Below, piece by piece: positions 7,571 to 16,611 of a DNA stretch of 64,000 nucleotides. A program made the position numbers and the translations under genes. The notes under the pieces were generated by a model. The model had not been told where the DNA came from. It ran no database searches and saw only the letters and a list, made by a program, of their open reading frames with translations. How positions within the stretch are numbered: position 1 is the stretch's first letter; each line of letters starts with the position of its first letter. The DNA is from Streptomyces sp. SirexAA-E (GTDB taxonomy: Bacteria > Actinomycetota > Actinomycetes > Streptomycetales > Streptomycetaceae), in contig NC_015953.1 of NCBI RefSeq assembly GCF_000177195.2, positions 1,302,001-1,366,000 of the forward strand, given 5' to 3'.

Positions 7571-8569
7571 TCAGGCAGCCAGCCGCCCCGGCTTCACGGC
7601 CTGCGGGCCGAACTTCGCCCGCACCCGGTCGGAGACCGCCTCGATCCGCCGGGCCCGCTCGTCCACCGGGTCGAAGGAGAGCTGACGGCTGGCCCGTTCC
7701 GCGTCGTGCAGCCCCTCCGCCCGCAGCCCGATCCCCCGCACCCGCGCCCGCTGCAGTGCGAACGAGTCCTGGATCCGGTACGCGAGCGCGGTGAGCGCCG
7801 CCGAGTGGGCGGTGGGCTCGGGGAGCGTGCGGCTGCGGGTCAGCGTCGCGTAACCGGTGCGGTCGGCGTACCGCACGGAGAGGGCGAGCGAGCGGCAGAC
7901 CTGTCCGTCGACGCGCAGCCTGGCCCCCAGCTCCTCGGTGAGCGAGAGGAGGGCGCGGCGGTGCTGCTCGGGGTCCAGTTCGTCGCGGGGGAAGGAGCGT
8001 TCGGCGCCGATGGACCGGGCTGCGGCGTTCGGCAGGACCCGGGTGCGGTCGATGCCGTTGGCCCGCTCCCACAGGTCACGGCCGGTCCGCACCCCGGTGA
8101 TCCGCTGCAGGGTGGCGAGCGGCGCGGCGGCGATCCGGCCGACGGAGTCGAGCCCGTACCCGCACAGGGTCCGCGCGGTCGCCGGGCCGACCCCGTCCAG
8201 CGCGGCGGCGGGTTTGGCGTCGAGGAAGGCGGCCGCCCCGTCCCCGGGCACCGTGAAGGTGGTCCCGGGTGCCGCCTGGCGCGCCGCCATCCGGGCCAGC
8301 ATGGGGTTGGGGGCCGCGCCGATCGCGCAGTCCACGCCGTGCAGGGCGAGCGCGCGGACCCGGATCACCGAGGCGAGCCCCGCCGCGTCCTGCCCGAAGT
8401 AGCGCAGCGAGCCGCCGACATCGGCGAGTGCCCCGTCGGGCGGCGCGGCCTCGACGACCGGGGTGAAAGCGCCGAGGAGCGCGAGCAGTCCCTCGTAGGC
8501 CGCCCCGTCCGGCTGCCCGCCGCCGATCCGCCGGAACCGCAGGCACAGGACCGTCGGCCGCCCGCTCAT
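7571..8569 (-). CDS. ImuB-like, catalytically inactive Y-family DNA polymerase
   Basis: This 332-residue protein has a recognisable Y-family palm remnant, helix-hairpin-helix thumb (LDGVGPATARTLCGYGLDSVGRIAA) and little-finger domain. Both acidic catalytic sites are lost. The first strand reads VLCLRFRRI without the Asp, and the usual DEAYLD site reads ADVGGSLRYFG, as in ImuB proteins. A C-terminal QLSFDP (296-301) could bind the beta clamp. ImuB proteins are non-catalytic adaptors that recruit DnaE2 to damaged DNA. The start overlaps the dnaE2 stop as ATGA (8566-8569), so the two are translationally coupled. The N-terminal region is shorter than in typical ImuB proteins of about 500 residues. 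Confidence 0.82.
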   Translation of the reverse strand: MSGRPTVLCLRFRRIGGGQPDGAAYEGLLALLGAFTPVVEAAPPDGALADVGGSLRYFGQDAAGLASVIRVRALALHGVDCAIGAAPNPMLARMAARQAAPGTTFTVPGDGAAAFLDAKPAAALDGVGPATARTLCGYGLDSVGRIAAAPLATLQRITGVRTGRDLWERANGIDRTRVLPNAAARSIGAERSFPRDELDPEQHRRALLSLTEELGARLRVDGQVCRSLALSVRYADRTGYATLTRSRTLPEPTAHSAALTALAYRIQDSFALQRARVRGIGLRAEGLHDAERASRQLSFDPVDERARRIEAVSDRVRAKFGPQAVKPGRLAA

Positions 8570-11500
8570 CCCGCGCTCCCCGGGCTCTGGTGCCACAGCT
8601 TCCTTCCGGTGGGCTTCCCTTCGCCCGCCGGCTGGAGGTCGGCCCAGGGGTTCATCTCGTATCCGGTCGGCAGCTGGATCCGGCGTCCGCCGTCGGACGG
8701 CGCCTCGCCCTCCTCCGTCCCCGGCACCTCCGCCAGCCGTGCCGCGACCGCGTCGAGCCCGCCGGTGCGCCGCAGTTCGGCCAGTTCCGCCAGGTTCCAG
8801 GCCGCCGATCCCACCACGCTCAGGCTGCGCGGGCCGCGCCGCTGGACCACTCCGCGCACCAGCAGCAGCCAGGAGTGGAAGACGGTGTGGGCGCAGGCGG
8901 CGTGGCTGTCGTCGAAGAAGGCCAGGTCCACCAGGCCCGTGCCGTCGTCCAGGGTGGTGAAGACGACCCGTCGCCCGGAGCGGACGGGCGGGGTCTGGGT
9001 GGCTGCCTTGGCGCCCGCGACCAGCACGGTCTCCCCGTGCGCGGCCTCCCGCAGCCGCTTGGCGGAGAGCGCGCCCAGCTCCTCCAGGAAGGTGTGGTGA
9101 TCCCCCATCAGGTGACGGGAGACGTCCATGCTGAGGACGCCGAGCTCGGCGCTGAGGCGTTCCGCGTCGTTGAGGTCGGGCAGGCCGACGGTCCCGGTCC
9201 GGTGTCCGTCGCCGAGCGGGAGCTGGGCGCCCGCGCCGCCTCGGGCCCCGGCGCCCCGCTGGGCGCGGTGGAGCTCGGACAGGTGCAGCAGCAGGTCCCG
9301 GCGGTTGGCGCCGAAGGCGTCCAACGCCCCGACCTGGGCCAGGCGTTCGGCGGCCGGCTTGCCGGGGCGGGCGCGCTGCCAGAAGTCCAGCAGCGAGGAG
9401 TAGGGCTGCCCGGCCTCGATCCGGGCGACCTCGGCCTCGCTGATGCCGTGGACGTCCGAGAGGGCGAGCCGCAGCCCCCACACCCCCTTCTCAGACACCA
9501 GTTCGATTCCATGAGCGGCCGCGGACCGGTTCACGTCCAGCGGCAGCACCGGCACCCCGCGCCGCCGCGCGTCCGCGAGCAGCAGCCGCTTGGGGTACAT
9601 CCCCGGGTCGTGGGTGAGCAGCCCGGCGTAGAAGGCCGCCGGGTGGTGGGCCTTGAGCCACGCCGACTGGTACGTCGGTACGGCGAAGGCGACCGCGTGC
9701 GCCTTGCAGAAGCCGTAGCTGCCGAACGCCTCGACGATCTCCCAGGCCCGGTCGACCACCTCCGCCCCGTACCCCCGCTCCGCCGCCCGCAGCGCGAACC
9801 AGACCTTGATCCGGCCCTGCGACTCGGGGTCGGACAGCCCGCGCCGCACCCGGTCGGCCTCGCCCCGGCCGCAGCCGGTCATGATGTCGACCATCTCGAT
9901 GATCTGCTCGTGGAAGACGACCACCCCGTAGGTGTCGCGCAGCGGCCCCTCCAGGTCGGGGTGCGGGTAGCGGACCGGCGCGCGGCCGTGCCGGGCCTCG
10001 ATGAACGGCCGCACCATGTCGGCGGCGACGGGCCCGGGGCGGAACAGCGAGATGTCGACCACCAGGTCGTGGAAGGTGGCGGGCTGGAGCCTGCCGACCA
10101 GGTCGCGCTGGCCCGGCGACTCGATCTGGAAGCAGCCCAGCGTCTCGGTGCTCTTGATCAGCCGGTAGGTCTCCGGGTCGTCCGGCGGCACGGCGTCCAG
10201 GTCGACCTCCTGCCCCGAGGCCCGCTCCAGCTCGGTGACCGCGTGCGCCATCGCCGACTGCATCCGTACGCCGAGCACGTCGAGCTTGAGCAGCCCGAGG
10301 TGCTCCACGTCGTCCTTGTCGAACTGCGCCATCGGGAAGCCCTCGCCGCTGGTGGGCACGACGGGCGTACGCCGCAGCAGCGAGTCGTCCGAGAGGAGCA
10401 CCCCGCACGGGTGCATGGCGATACCGCGCGGCAGCGCGTCCAGCGCCTCCACCAGCTCCCAGAGCCGGCCGTACCTCTCCTTCCGCCCGGCGACCTCGCG
10501 CAGTTCGGGCAGCTCCTCCATCGCGGCGCGGGCGTCCCTGGCCCGGATGTGCGGGAAGGCCTTGGCGAGCCGGTCGGTCTCGGCGGGGTCCATGGAGAGC
10601 GCGGCGCCGACGTCCCGGATGGCGTGGCGCACCCGGTAGGTCTCGGGCATGGAGACGGTCGCGACCCGTTCGGCACCGAAGCGTCCGATGATCGCGCGGT
10701 AGACCTCCAGGCGCCGGGCCGACTCCACGTCGATGTCGATGTCGGGCAGCACGAAGCGCCGCTTGGACAGGAAGCGCTCCATGAGCAGCCCGTGTTCGAC
10801 GGGGTCGGCGTGCGCGATGCCCAAGAGGTGGTTGACCAGGGACCCGGCACCGGAACCGCGCGCGGCGACCCGGATTCCCATCCCCTTCACGTCGTCCACC
10901 ACCTGAGCGACCGTCAGGAAGTAGGAGGCGAAGCCGTGGTGGGCGATGATGTCCAGCTCGTGGTGCATCCGTTCCCAGTAGTCGCGCCTGCCGTCCAGGC
11001 CGCGCAGCACCATGCCGGCGGCGGCGCGTGAGGCCAGCACCCGCTGGGCGGTGCGCCGCTCGGCGCCGACGAGGTGCGGTTCGGGGAAGTGGACGCTGCC
11101 CAGCCCCAGGTCGTCCACGGGATCGACGCGGCAGGCGTCGGCGGTGTGCCGGGTCTCGGCCAGCAGCCGCTCCCCCGCGCCCGGGCCGAGGCCGGCCGCC
11201 GAGGTGATCCGCTCGGCGGTCTCCCGCATGGCGCGGGCGTCCTTGAGCCAGCGCTCCCCGCTGTCCAGGGGGGAGCGGCGCGGGTCGACGGGGACGAGCC
11301 TGCGGGCGGAGTCGAGCACGTCGGCGACCGGGCCCTGGCCGGGATCGGCGTACCGGACGGCGTTGGTCAGCACGGCCCGCACCCCTTGGTCGGCGGCGAA
11401 GCCGACGGTACGGGCGGCGAGCCGCAGCGATCCGGGCCCGGTGCCCGCGCGGCCATGGTGGACCGCTTCGAGGCGCAGGGCGTCACCGTAGAGCTCCCGC

Positions 11501-12030
11501 CAGGGGGCGAGCAGTGCGGCGGCCCGGTCGGGGCGGCCCGCGGCGAGGGCCGCCCCGACCTCGGAGGCGGGGCCGAGGAGCACGGTGAGCCCTTCGGCGG
11601 GCAGCGCGGCCCGGCCGACCAGCGGCTGCCCGGTGTCCGCGGCCCCCATGTCCGGGGCGTGGGCGGCGGTGACCAGCCGGCACAGCTCGGCCCAGCCGTG
11701 TGCGCCGTCCCGGGCGAGGAAGGTGACCCGGGGCGCGGATTCGTCGACGAAGGCACCACCGCGGACCGGGGTGCGCGGCCGGTGCGTACGCCCCGCTCCC
11801 CCGCCCCCGGCGAACGGCGCCACCGCGAGCTCCGTACCGAACAGCGGCCGGATCCCGGCGTCCTCGCAGGCCCGGGCGAAGCGGACCGTGCCGGCGAGGG
11901 TGTCGCGGTCGGTCAGCGCGAGGGCGTCCATCTCCCGTTCGGCGGCGCGCTCGGCCAGCCGCTCCGGGTGCGAGGCCCCGTACCGCAGGGAGAACCCGGA
12001 GACGGTATGCAGATGCGTGAAGCCTGGCAC
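8566..12030 (-). CDS. dnaE2: Error-prone DNA polymerase DnaE2
   Basis: This 1154-residue C-family polymerase begins with a PHP domain (FTHLHTVSGFS at the N-terminus). It contains the palm motif LPDIDIDVESARR with catalytic aspartates, the finger region, an HhH segment and a C-terminal OB fold (VLVAGAKAATQTPP). Length and order match DnaE2 (ImuC) rather than the replicative DnaE1. It performs mutagenic translesion synthesis with the ImuB-like partner encoded next. The GTG at 12030 is used because AGGAGGTGCGG precedes it; another GTG at 12036 overlaps that ribosome site. A LexA-type box lies about 60 bp upstream, so SOS induction is expected. No imuA' gene is visible in the window. Confidence 0.93.
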   Translation of the reverse strand: MPGFTHLHTVSGFSLRYGASHPERLAERAAEREMDALALTDRDTLAGTVRFARACEDAGIRPLFGTELAVAPFAGGGGAGRTHRPRTPVRGGAFVDESAPRVTFLARDGAHGWAELCRLVTAAHAPDMGAADTGQPLVGRAALPAEGLTVLLGPASEVGAALAAGRPDRAAALLAPWRELYGDALRLEAVHHGRAGTGPGSLRLAARTVGFAADQGVRAVLTNAVRYADPGQGPVADVLDSARRLVPVDPRRSPLDSGERWLKDARAMRETAERITSAAGLGPGAGERLLAETRHTADACRVDPVDDLGLGSVHFPEPHLVGAERRTAQRVLASRAAAGMVLRGLDGRRDYWERMHHELDIIAHHGFASYFLTVAQVVDDVKGMGIRVAARGSGAGSLVNHLLGIAHADPVEHGLLMERFLSKRRFVLPDIDIDVESARRLEVYRAIIGRFGAERVATVSMPETYRVRHAIRDVGAALSMDPAETDRLAKAFPHIRARDARAAMEELPELREVAGRKERYGRLWELVEALDALPRGIAMHPCGVLLSDDSLLRRTPVVPTSGEGFPMAQFDKDDVEHLGLLKLDVLGVRMQSAMAHAVTELERASGQEVDLDAVPPDDPETYRLIKSTETLGCFQIESPGQRDLVGRLQPATFHDLVVDISLFRPGPVAADMVRPFIEARHGRAPVRYPHPDLEGPLRDTYGVVVFHEQIIEMVDIMTGCGRGEADRVRRGLSDPESQGRIKVWFALRAAERGYGAEVVDRAWEIVEAFGSYGFCKAHAVAFAVPTYQSAWLKAHHPAAFYAGLLTHDPGMYPKRLLLADARRRGVPVLPLDVNRSAAAHGIELVSEKGVWGLRLALSDVHGISEAEVARIEAGQPYSSLLDFWQRARPGKPAAERLAQVGALDAFGANRRDLLLHLSELHRAQRGAGARGGAGAQLPLGDGHRTGTVGLPDLNDAERLSAELGVLSMDVSRHLMGDHHTFLEELGALSAKRLREAAHGETVLVAGAKAATQTPPVRSGRRVVFTTLDDGTGLVDLAFFDDSHAACAHTVFHSWLLLVRGVVQRRGPRSLSVVGSAAWNLAELAELRRTGGLDAVAARLAEVPGTEEGEAPSDGGRRIQLPTGYEMNPWADLQPAGEGKPTGRKLWHQSPGSAG

Positions 12031-12090
12031 CCGCACCTCCTGGACCGTTCCGTACTCGCCACCCCCTCGCTCTCCACCATAAACCAAGTT

Positions 12091-12106
12091 TCGAACGTTC
12101 GTACGA
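12091..12106 (-). promoter_or_regulatory. LexA SOS box upstream of dnaE2
   Basis: TCGAAC GTTC GTACGA differs at one base from the actinobacterial LexA consensus TCGAAC-N4-GTTCGA. It sits 61 bp upstream of the dnaE2 start and 108 bp upstream of the divergent membrane-protein gene. Confidence 0.8.
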
Positions 12107-12214
12107 TAACCGAAGCGAGGGCACCCCGGGCCGCCTCGGGCACCCCGGCCGCCCCATCCGCCATTCGGCCCCGCCCCGCCTGCACGGACGCCGGGCCGCC
12201 CGGACCGTGGGGAC

Positions 12215-13270
12215 ATGACTTTCGCCGGGGAAGTGAAGAACGCCGTCACCGTGCGGGCCGCCTTGCTCGTCATCGGGGTCCTGGCACTCCAGCTGCTGTT
12301 CATCGCGTCGTACGTCGGGGCGCTGCACCGCCCCGACCCGACCGACGTCCCCTTCGGGGTCGTCGCCCCGAAGCAGGCGTCCAAGCAGCTCGTCACCCAG
12401 CTGGACGGCCTGCCGGGCGGCCCGCTGGACCCCCGCGCGGTCTCCGACGCCGCCGAGGCGCACAAGCAGGTCATGAACCGCGACCTGGACGGTGCCCTGA
12501 TCGTCGACCCCGGAGGCACGACCGACACCCTGCTCGTCGCCTCGGGCGGCGGCACCGTCCTGGCGAACTCCCTCGGCAAGATCGTCAAGCAGGCGGAGGC
12601 ACCGCAGCACCGCACGGTACGGACCGTGGACGTGGCCCCGGCGTCCCCGGACGACTTCAACGGCCTCTCGTCGTTCTACCTGGTCGTGGGCTGGTGCGTC
12701 GGTGGTTACCTCTGCGCCTCGATCCTGGCCATCAGCGCGGGGGCCAAGCCGGCCAACCGGCAGCGCGCGCTGATCCGCACCGGGGTCATGGCGCTGTACT
12801 CGATCGCGGGCGGGATCGGCGGCGCGATCATCGTCGGACCGGTCCTCGGCGCGCTCCCCGGCAGCCTGTGGGGGCTCTCGGGGCTGGGCGCCCTGATCGT
12901 CTTCGCGGTCGGAATGATCACGCTGGCCCTGGAGGCGCTCACCGGCATCGTCGGCATCGGCCTGGCCGTACTGATCGTCGTGATCGCGGGCAACCCGAGC
13001 GCGGGCGGCGCCTTCCCGCTGCCGATGCTGCCCGAATTCTGGCGGGCGATCGGCCCCGCCCTGCCGCCGGGCGCGGGCACCTGGGCGGCCCGCTCGATCG
13101 CCTACTTCCGGGGCAACGCGCTCACCGGCCCGCTCCTGGTCCTCTCCGCCTGGGCGGTCGTGGGAATCGCGCTCAACCTGCTGCTGTCGATGCGGCGCCG
13201 GCCGACCGGGCCGGAGGGGGCGGACGGAGCCCGGGAGGCGGCGGCCCCGGGCGGTTCGAGCCTTGCCTGA
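12215..13270 (+). CDS. ABC-2/YhgE-like multi-pass membrane protein
   Basis: This 351-residue protein has one N-terminal membrane helix (about 14-35), an extracytoplasmic domain of about 120 residues (PFGVVAPKQASKQL onward), and a bundle of about five helices from about 150 to 325. This is the layout of YhgE/Pip-like and DUF3533 membrane proteins, whose transport role is not well defined. The cytoplasmic tail is Pro/Gly/Ala-rich. It diverges from dnaE2 across the LexA box, but nothing else ties it to DNA repair. No ABC ATPase gene is adjacent, so calling it an ABC permease would be an over-reading. Confidence 0.75.
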   Translation: MTFAGEVKNAVTVRAALLVIGVLALQLLFIASYVGALHRPDPTDVPFGVVAPKQASKQLVTQLDGLPGGPLDPRAVSDAAEAHKQVMNRDLDGALIVDPGGTTDTLLVASGGGTVLANSLGKIVKQAEAPQHRTVRTVDVAPASPDDFNGLSSFYLVVGWCVGGYLCASILAISAGAKPANRQRALIRTGVMALYSIAGGIGGAIIVGPVLGALPGSLWGLSGLGALIVFAVGMITLALEALTGIVGIGLAVLIVVIAGNPSAGGAFPLPMLPEFWRAIGPALPPGAGTWAARSIAYFRGNALTGPLLVLSAWAVVGIALNLLLSMRRRPTGPEGADGAREAAAPGGSSLA

Positions 13271-13372
13271 GCGGACGCCACCGGGCGTTTCGAAGCCGGG
13301 CCGGAGTACTAGCCTGAGCACACTGCGGGCCATCCATGGGCCCGTTATAGGTCAATTGTGGAGAATAACCGA

Positions 13373-13918
13373 GTGTCGAGCCGTAGAGTTCCTTCGGGTG
13401 CCTGGATAACCGTCCTGCTTGCGGGCGCCCTGGCTGCAGTGACTGTCCTGGCCGTGCACGCGCGAAGCGGCTTGCCGGAAGAAGCCTCGCACACCGTCAC
13501 CTCCGAGCCGAGTGCGAAACCGTCCCCGACCGCCACCCCGAAACCGCGGAATCCGATACCCGCCGAATCCGGAACCGGTCGGCGGGTCGTCTATTCGATA
13601 CAGCAGAAGCGTGTGTGGCTGGTCGACGACAAGGACGCGTCCCTGAAGACCTTCACCGTGTGGCCCGGCACGATCCCTCCCGAGCCCGGCTCCTACAAGG
13701 TCTCCTTCCGCCGGGAGACCGGGACCGGATCGGACGGCGTGCCGATAGAGCACGCCGTCTACTTCGGCGCCAATTCCGCTTTCTCGAACGCGGTGGACGG
13801 CTCCTCCCCCTCGCCGGACCCCGGCCTGCGGACCAGTGCGATCAGGGAGAGCGCCGCCGACGGCCTCGCCCTGTGGGACTTCGCCGAGATGGGCACGCCG
13901 GTGAGCGTCGTGGAATAG
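13373..13918 (+). CDS. Membrane-anchored YkuD/L,D-transpeptidase-like protein lacking the catalytic Cys
   Basis: This 181-residue protein has an N-terminal membrane anchor (ITVLLAGALAAVTVLAV), a Pro/Thr/Lys linker and a C-terminal domain. The domain's pattern (VVYSIQQKRVWLVDD at its start, GTIPPEPGSYKV in the middle, ADGLALWDFAEMGTPVSVV at the end) follows the YkuD fold. Where active enzymes have SHGCIRM, this protein reads RTSAIRE, and the upstream HG motif is replaced by IEHAVYFG, so it probably cannot cross-link peptidoglycan. The GTG at 13373 follows GGAG with normal spacing; a GTG at 13358 is the alternative. Confidence 0.6.
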   Translation: MSSRRVPSGAWITVLLAGALAAVTVLAVHARSGLPEEASHTVTSEPSAKPSPTATPKPRNPIPAESGTGRRVVYSIQQKRVWLVDDKDASLKTFTVWPGTIPPEPGSYKVSFRRETGTGSDGVPIEHAVYFGANSAFSNAVDGSSPSPDPGLRTSAIRESAADGLALWDFAEMGTPVSVVE

Positions 13919-14088
13919 GGCGCGAGCACCACATGAGGCCGGGCGGGCCGTGTCCCGTCCCGGCCCCCGCACCGAAAGCCCTGGCATGAAAATTGCTGGC
14001 GGGCCGCCGCGCGGAGCGGTACTGTGCCCGCGATGACCACTCATTCCTTCAGCAGAATGGGGGCCCCGTCCGCGCAAGGTGAGTGCTG

Positions 14089-15444
14089 ATGCTCACTCAG
14101 AACGCGTACGAGGATTCCCGATCGTCCTTCTGTCCGCGCGTGCGACAGTTCGCCGTGCCGCCCTCCATGATCGAGACCGCCACCGCCCGCCGCGAGGCCG
14201 GGGACTGGGCGGGGGCGTGCGCCGCGGCCGGCGTCGACGTCGATCTCGACCTGCGGTCCGTGGCACGCGCCCACGGACCTGACCTCACGGCCCGGCTCCG
14301 GGCCGACCTGCGCCATCTGGCCCCCGACCTGCTGCGCTGGCACATGCCGAGGATCGCTCCCCACGGCCTGCTGCGCCCGGGTCTGACGGTCTCGCTGGCC
14401 CGGTACGACCTCGACGGCAGCGACGGCGTACGCCCGGTGCACCTCGTGGTGCGGACCCCGCCCGCCTGGGCGGACGCCGGTCAGCGGATCAGCCTGGCGC
14501 TGTGGGACGGTTCCCGCTCCGAACCCCACGCACACCGCCACCCGCACCCGCGTCCCGGCCCGCGCTTCCGCCTGGACCTGCACCGCCACCTGTGGGACGC
14601 CCGCAGGGCCGACGACCTGAGGGTCAGGTCCGGGGCGGACCTGTCACCCTCCGATGCCGGAGCCGGAGGCGAACCGGCCCCGGGGACACGGGAGTCGGTG
14701 CCCCTTGAAGTGCGGGAGCCGGTGCCCCCGGAGGTACGGGAAGCGGTGCCTCCGGAGCTCCGCCGCGCCATTGGCCGGTGGACGGCCGAGGCCGGGATCC
14801 TGCTCCGCGCCGAGGGCCGGTCCACCGGGGCCTTCGCCGTGCGGCTCGGCGGCCGGCGGCGGCTGTTCCTGGAGCTGGCCGGGGGCGGGGACGCCACCGG
14901 CCCATCCGTGCTGCGCACGGCACCGCCCCCGCCGGACGGGGACGCCACCTCCCTGCCGGTCCTGCCCGACGCGGCGACCTGGGTGCTGCCCGACCTGGAG
15001 CTGCTCCGTACCGGCGCGATCGATGCCGGCCTGCTGCACCCGCTGGTCGCCCGCGCGCTGCTGCCGGGGCGTCCGCCCGCGGCCGGCCCACCGCCGGTCG
15101 TGGACGGGGCGGGGCGGCCCCGCGTCGTGGAGTGCCGGGGAGCCCGGCACCGGATCGGCCTGGTCGACGGGGTCCTGGTCCCGCTGGACCACGACCCGGC
15201 CGAGATCCGCCGGGAGGAGCTGCTGGTCGCCCTGACCGGCACCCCGCTCCCCTGCCTGCGCGCGATCGACGAGGCGCACCGCAGGCCGGACTGCCTCAGC
15301 GGCGTACGCGAGCGGCTGGACCACGGGGACGTCGCCGGTGCGCTGGCCGTCGTCGAGGGGCTGCTGGGCCCCGGCGCGCTGCTGCGTGACGGCCCCCTCC
15401 CGGACGCCCCGCCCGACTGGGCCCGGACGGTCGAGATCGGCTGA
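14089..15444 (+). CDS. Conserved hypothetical protein with internal PPEVRE repeats
   Basis: I do not recognise a named family in this 451-residue protein. It has no signal peptide or membrane helix. A basic His/Arg/Pro-rich stretch lies around residues 145-170. A threefold repeat (VPLEVRE, VPPEVRE, VPPELRR) lies at roughly 203-228. Its C-terminal part (ELLVALTGTPLPCLRAIDEAHRRPDCLSG and what follows) looks helical and well conserved in style. The ATG at 14089 follows AAGGTGAG at good spacing. It converges on a protease gene across an 18-bp-stem terminator. Confidence 0.7.
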   Translation: MLTQNAYEDSRSSFCPRVRQFAVPPSMIETATARREAGDWAGACAAAGVDVDLDLRSVARAHGPDLTARLRADLRHLAPDLLRWHMPRIAPHGLLRPGLTVSLARYDLDGSDGVRPVHLVVRTPPAWADAGQRISLALWDGSRSEPHAHRHPHPRPGPRFRLDLHRHLWDARRADDLRVRSGADLSPSDAGAGGEPAPGTRESVPLEVREPVPPEVREAVPPELRRAIGRWTAEAGILLRAEGRSTGAFAVRLGGRRRLFLELAGGGDATGPSVLRTAPPPPDGDATSLPVLPDAATWVLPDLELLRTGAIDAGLLHPLVARALLPGRPPAAGPPPVVDGAGRPRVVECRGARHRIGLVDGVLVPLDHDPAEIRREELLVALTGTPLPCLRAIDEAHRRPDCLSGVRERLDHGDVAGALAVVEGLLGPGALLRDGPLPDAPPDWARTVEIG

Positions 15445-15456
15445 CCCCCACGCGGC

Positions 15457-15498
15457 CGGCCCGTTCCGCACCCCGCGCGAGGGGTGCGGAACGGGCCG
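15457..15498. terminator. Strong bidirectional terminator
   Basis: A perfect 18-bp stem (15457-15474 with 15481-15498, 6-nt loop) separates the convergent hypothetical and protease genes. Confidence 0.8.
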
Positions 15499-15525
15499 TG
15501 TGGAGCCGGGTGCGCGGAAGGGGCG

Positions 15526-16611
15526 TCAGCCGATCTCGGCCCCGTACGCCGCCAGTGCCTCGGGCACCGGCTGGAAGAAGGTGGTGCCGCCCGCCGAGCA
15601 GTCACCGCTGCCGCCCGAGGTCAGGCCGATGGCGGTGTCGCCCGCGAAGAGCGAGCCGCCGCTGTCGCCCGGCTCGGCGCAGACCGTGGTCTGGATGAGC
15701 CCGTTGACGATGTCGCCGTTGCCGTAGTTGACCGTGGCGTCCAGGGCGGTGACCTCGCCGTCGTGGACCTGGGTGGTCGAGCCGCTGCGGGTCACCGTCA
15801 TGCCGACGGTCGCCTCGCCCGCCTTGGTGATCTTCTGGGTGGAGCCGTTGTAGAGGTCGACCTCGCTGGGGTGGGCGGTGCCGGAGGTGTACTTGACCAG
15901 GCCGTAGTCGTTGTCCGGGAAGCTGGAGTCCTCGTTGGCGCCGATCTCCGCGCCGGTCTGCGTCTCGGACCAGCTGGTGATGGCGTCGGTGCAGTGACCG
16001 GCCGTCAGGAAGTACGGCTCGCCGTCCTTGACCACGTTGAAGCCCAGCGAGCAGCGCCCGCCGTTGCCCCAGATCGCGTCGCCGCCCGCGATGAGCGGCT
16101 TGAACTCGCCCGCCGTACGGTTGAGTTGGGCCTTGCCGCCGAGGCCCTTCACGACCGCGCCGAGCTTGTCCCAGGACGCGCTGTCGACCGTGCGGTCGGC
16201 CGTGACGACGACCTTGTTGCTGACCGGGTCGACCGCCCAGGAGGTGCCGGGGACGGTCGCCCGGTCGGCCAGGGTCTGCCGGGCGGCCTTCAGCTCGGCG
16301 ACGGAGTTCTGGACGATTCTGGCCGTGCCGCCCGCCTGGCGGACCTGCTCGGCGGCGGCCTCGTCGAGGACGTTCACGACGAGGTGCTTCGCCTCGGCGT
16401 CGTAGTAGGCGCCCGCCGCGTCGGCGCCGAGGGTCTTGTCGAGGGTGGTGGCGAGATTTCCGGCCGCCTGCGCCGTCAGCGTCCGGGCGGTGAACTGGGG
16501 AACGTCATCGCTGGCGTTCGCAGTCTGGAAGGAGACTCCTGTGACGACCAGGGCCACGACCGCCGAACCCGCGAGGGCCGCACGCTTCCTGGATATGCGT
16601 CGGTGACTCAA
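15526..16611 (-). CDS. Secreted S1 serine protease, streptogrisin/alpha-lytic type preproenzyme
   Basis: This 361-residue precursor has a basic signal peptide ([14 protein letters not shown], then a hydrophobic core), an alpha-lytic-type propeptide to about residue 173, and a mature protease starting near IAGGDAIW. The catalytic triad is His206 (TAGHC), Asp235 (DNDYGL) and Ser317 (GDSGG), with cysteines placed for the usual disulfides. It is secreted and self-processing. The start is a TTG at 16611, chosen because AGGAGGTCGAAG immediately precedes it; upstream residues look non-coding. It is a paralogue of the protease at 17431, with the same orientation. Confidence 0.9.
   Translation of the reverse strand: MSHRRISRKRAALAGSAVVALVVTGVSFQTANASDDVPQFTARTLTAQAAGNLATTLDKTLGADAAGAYYDAEAKHLVVNVLDEAAAEQVRQAGGTARIVQNSVAELKAARQTLADRATVPGTSWAVDPVSNKVVVTADRTVDSASWDKLGAVVKGLGGKAQLNRTAGEFKPLIAGGDAIWGNGGRCSLGFNVVKDGEPYFLTAGHCTDAITSWSETQTGAEIGANEDSSFPDNDYGLVKYTSGTAHPSEVDLYNGSTQKITKAGEATVGMTVTRSGSTTQVHDGEVTALDATVNYGNGDIVNGLIQTTVCAEPGDSGGSLFAGDTAIGLTSGGSGDCSAGGTTFFQPVPEALAAYGAEIG

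Noticed and set aside
8590..11031. 813-codon plus-strand open frame opposite dnaE2
   Set aside because: Val/Gly/Arg/His-rich shadow frame typical of high-GC DNA; the opposite strand encodes a complete DnaE2.
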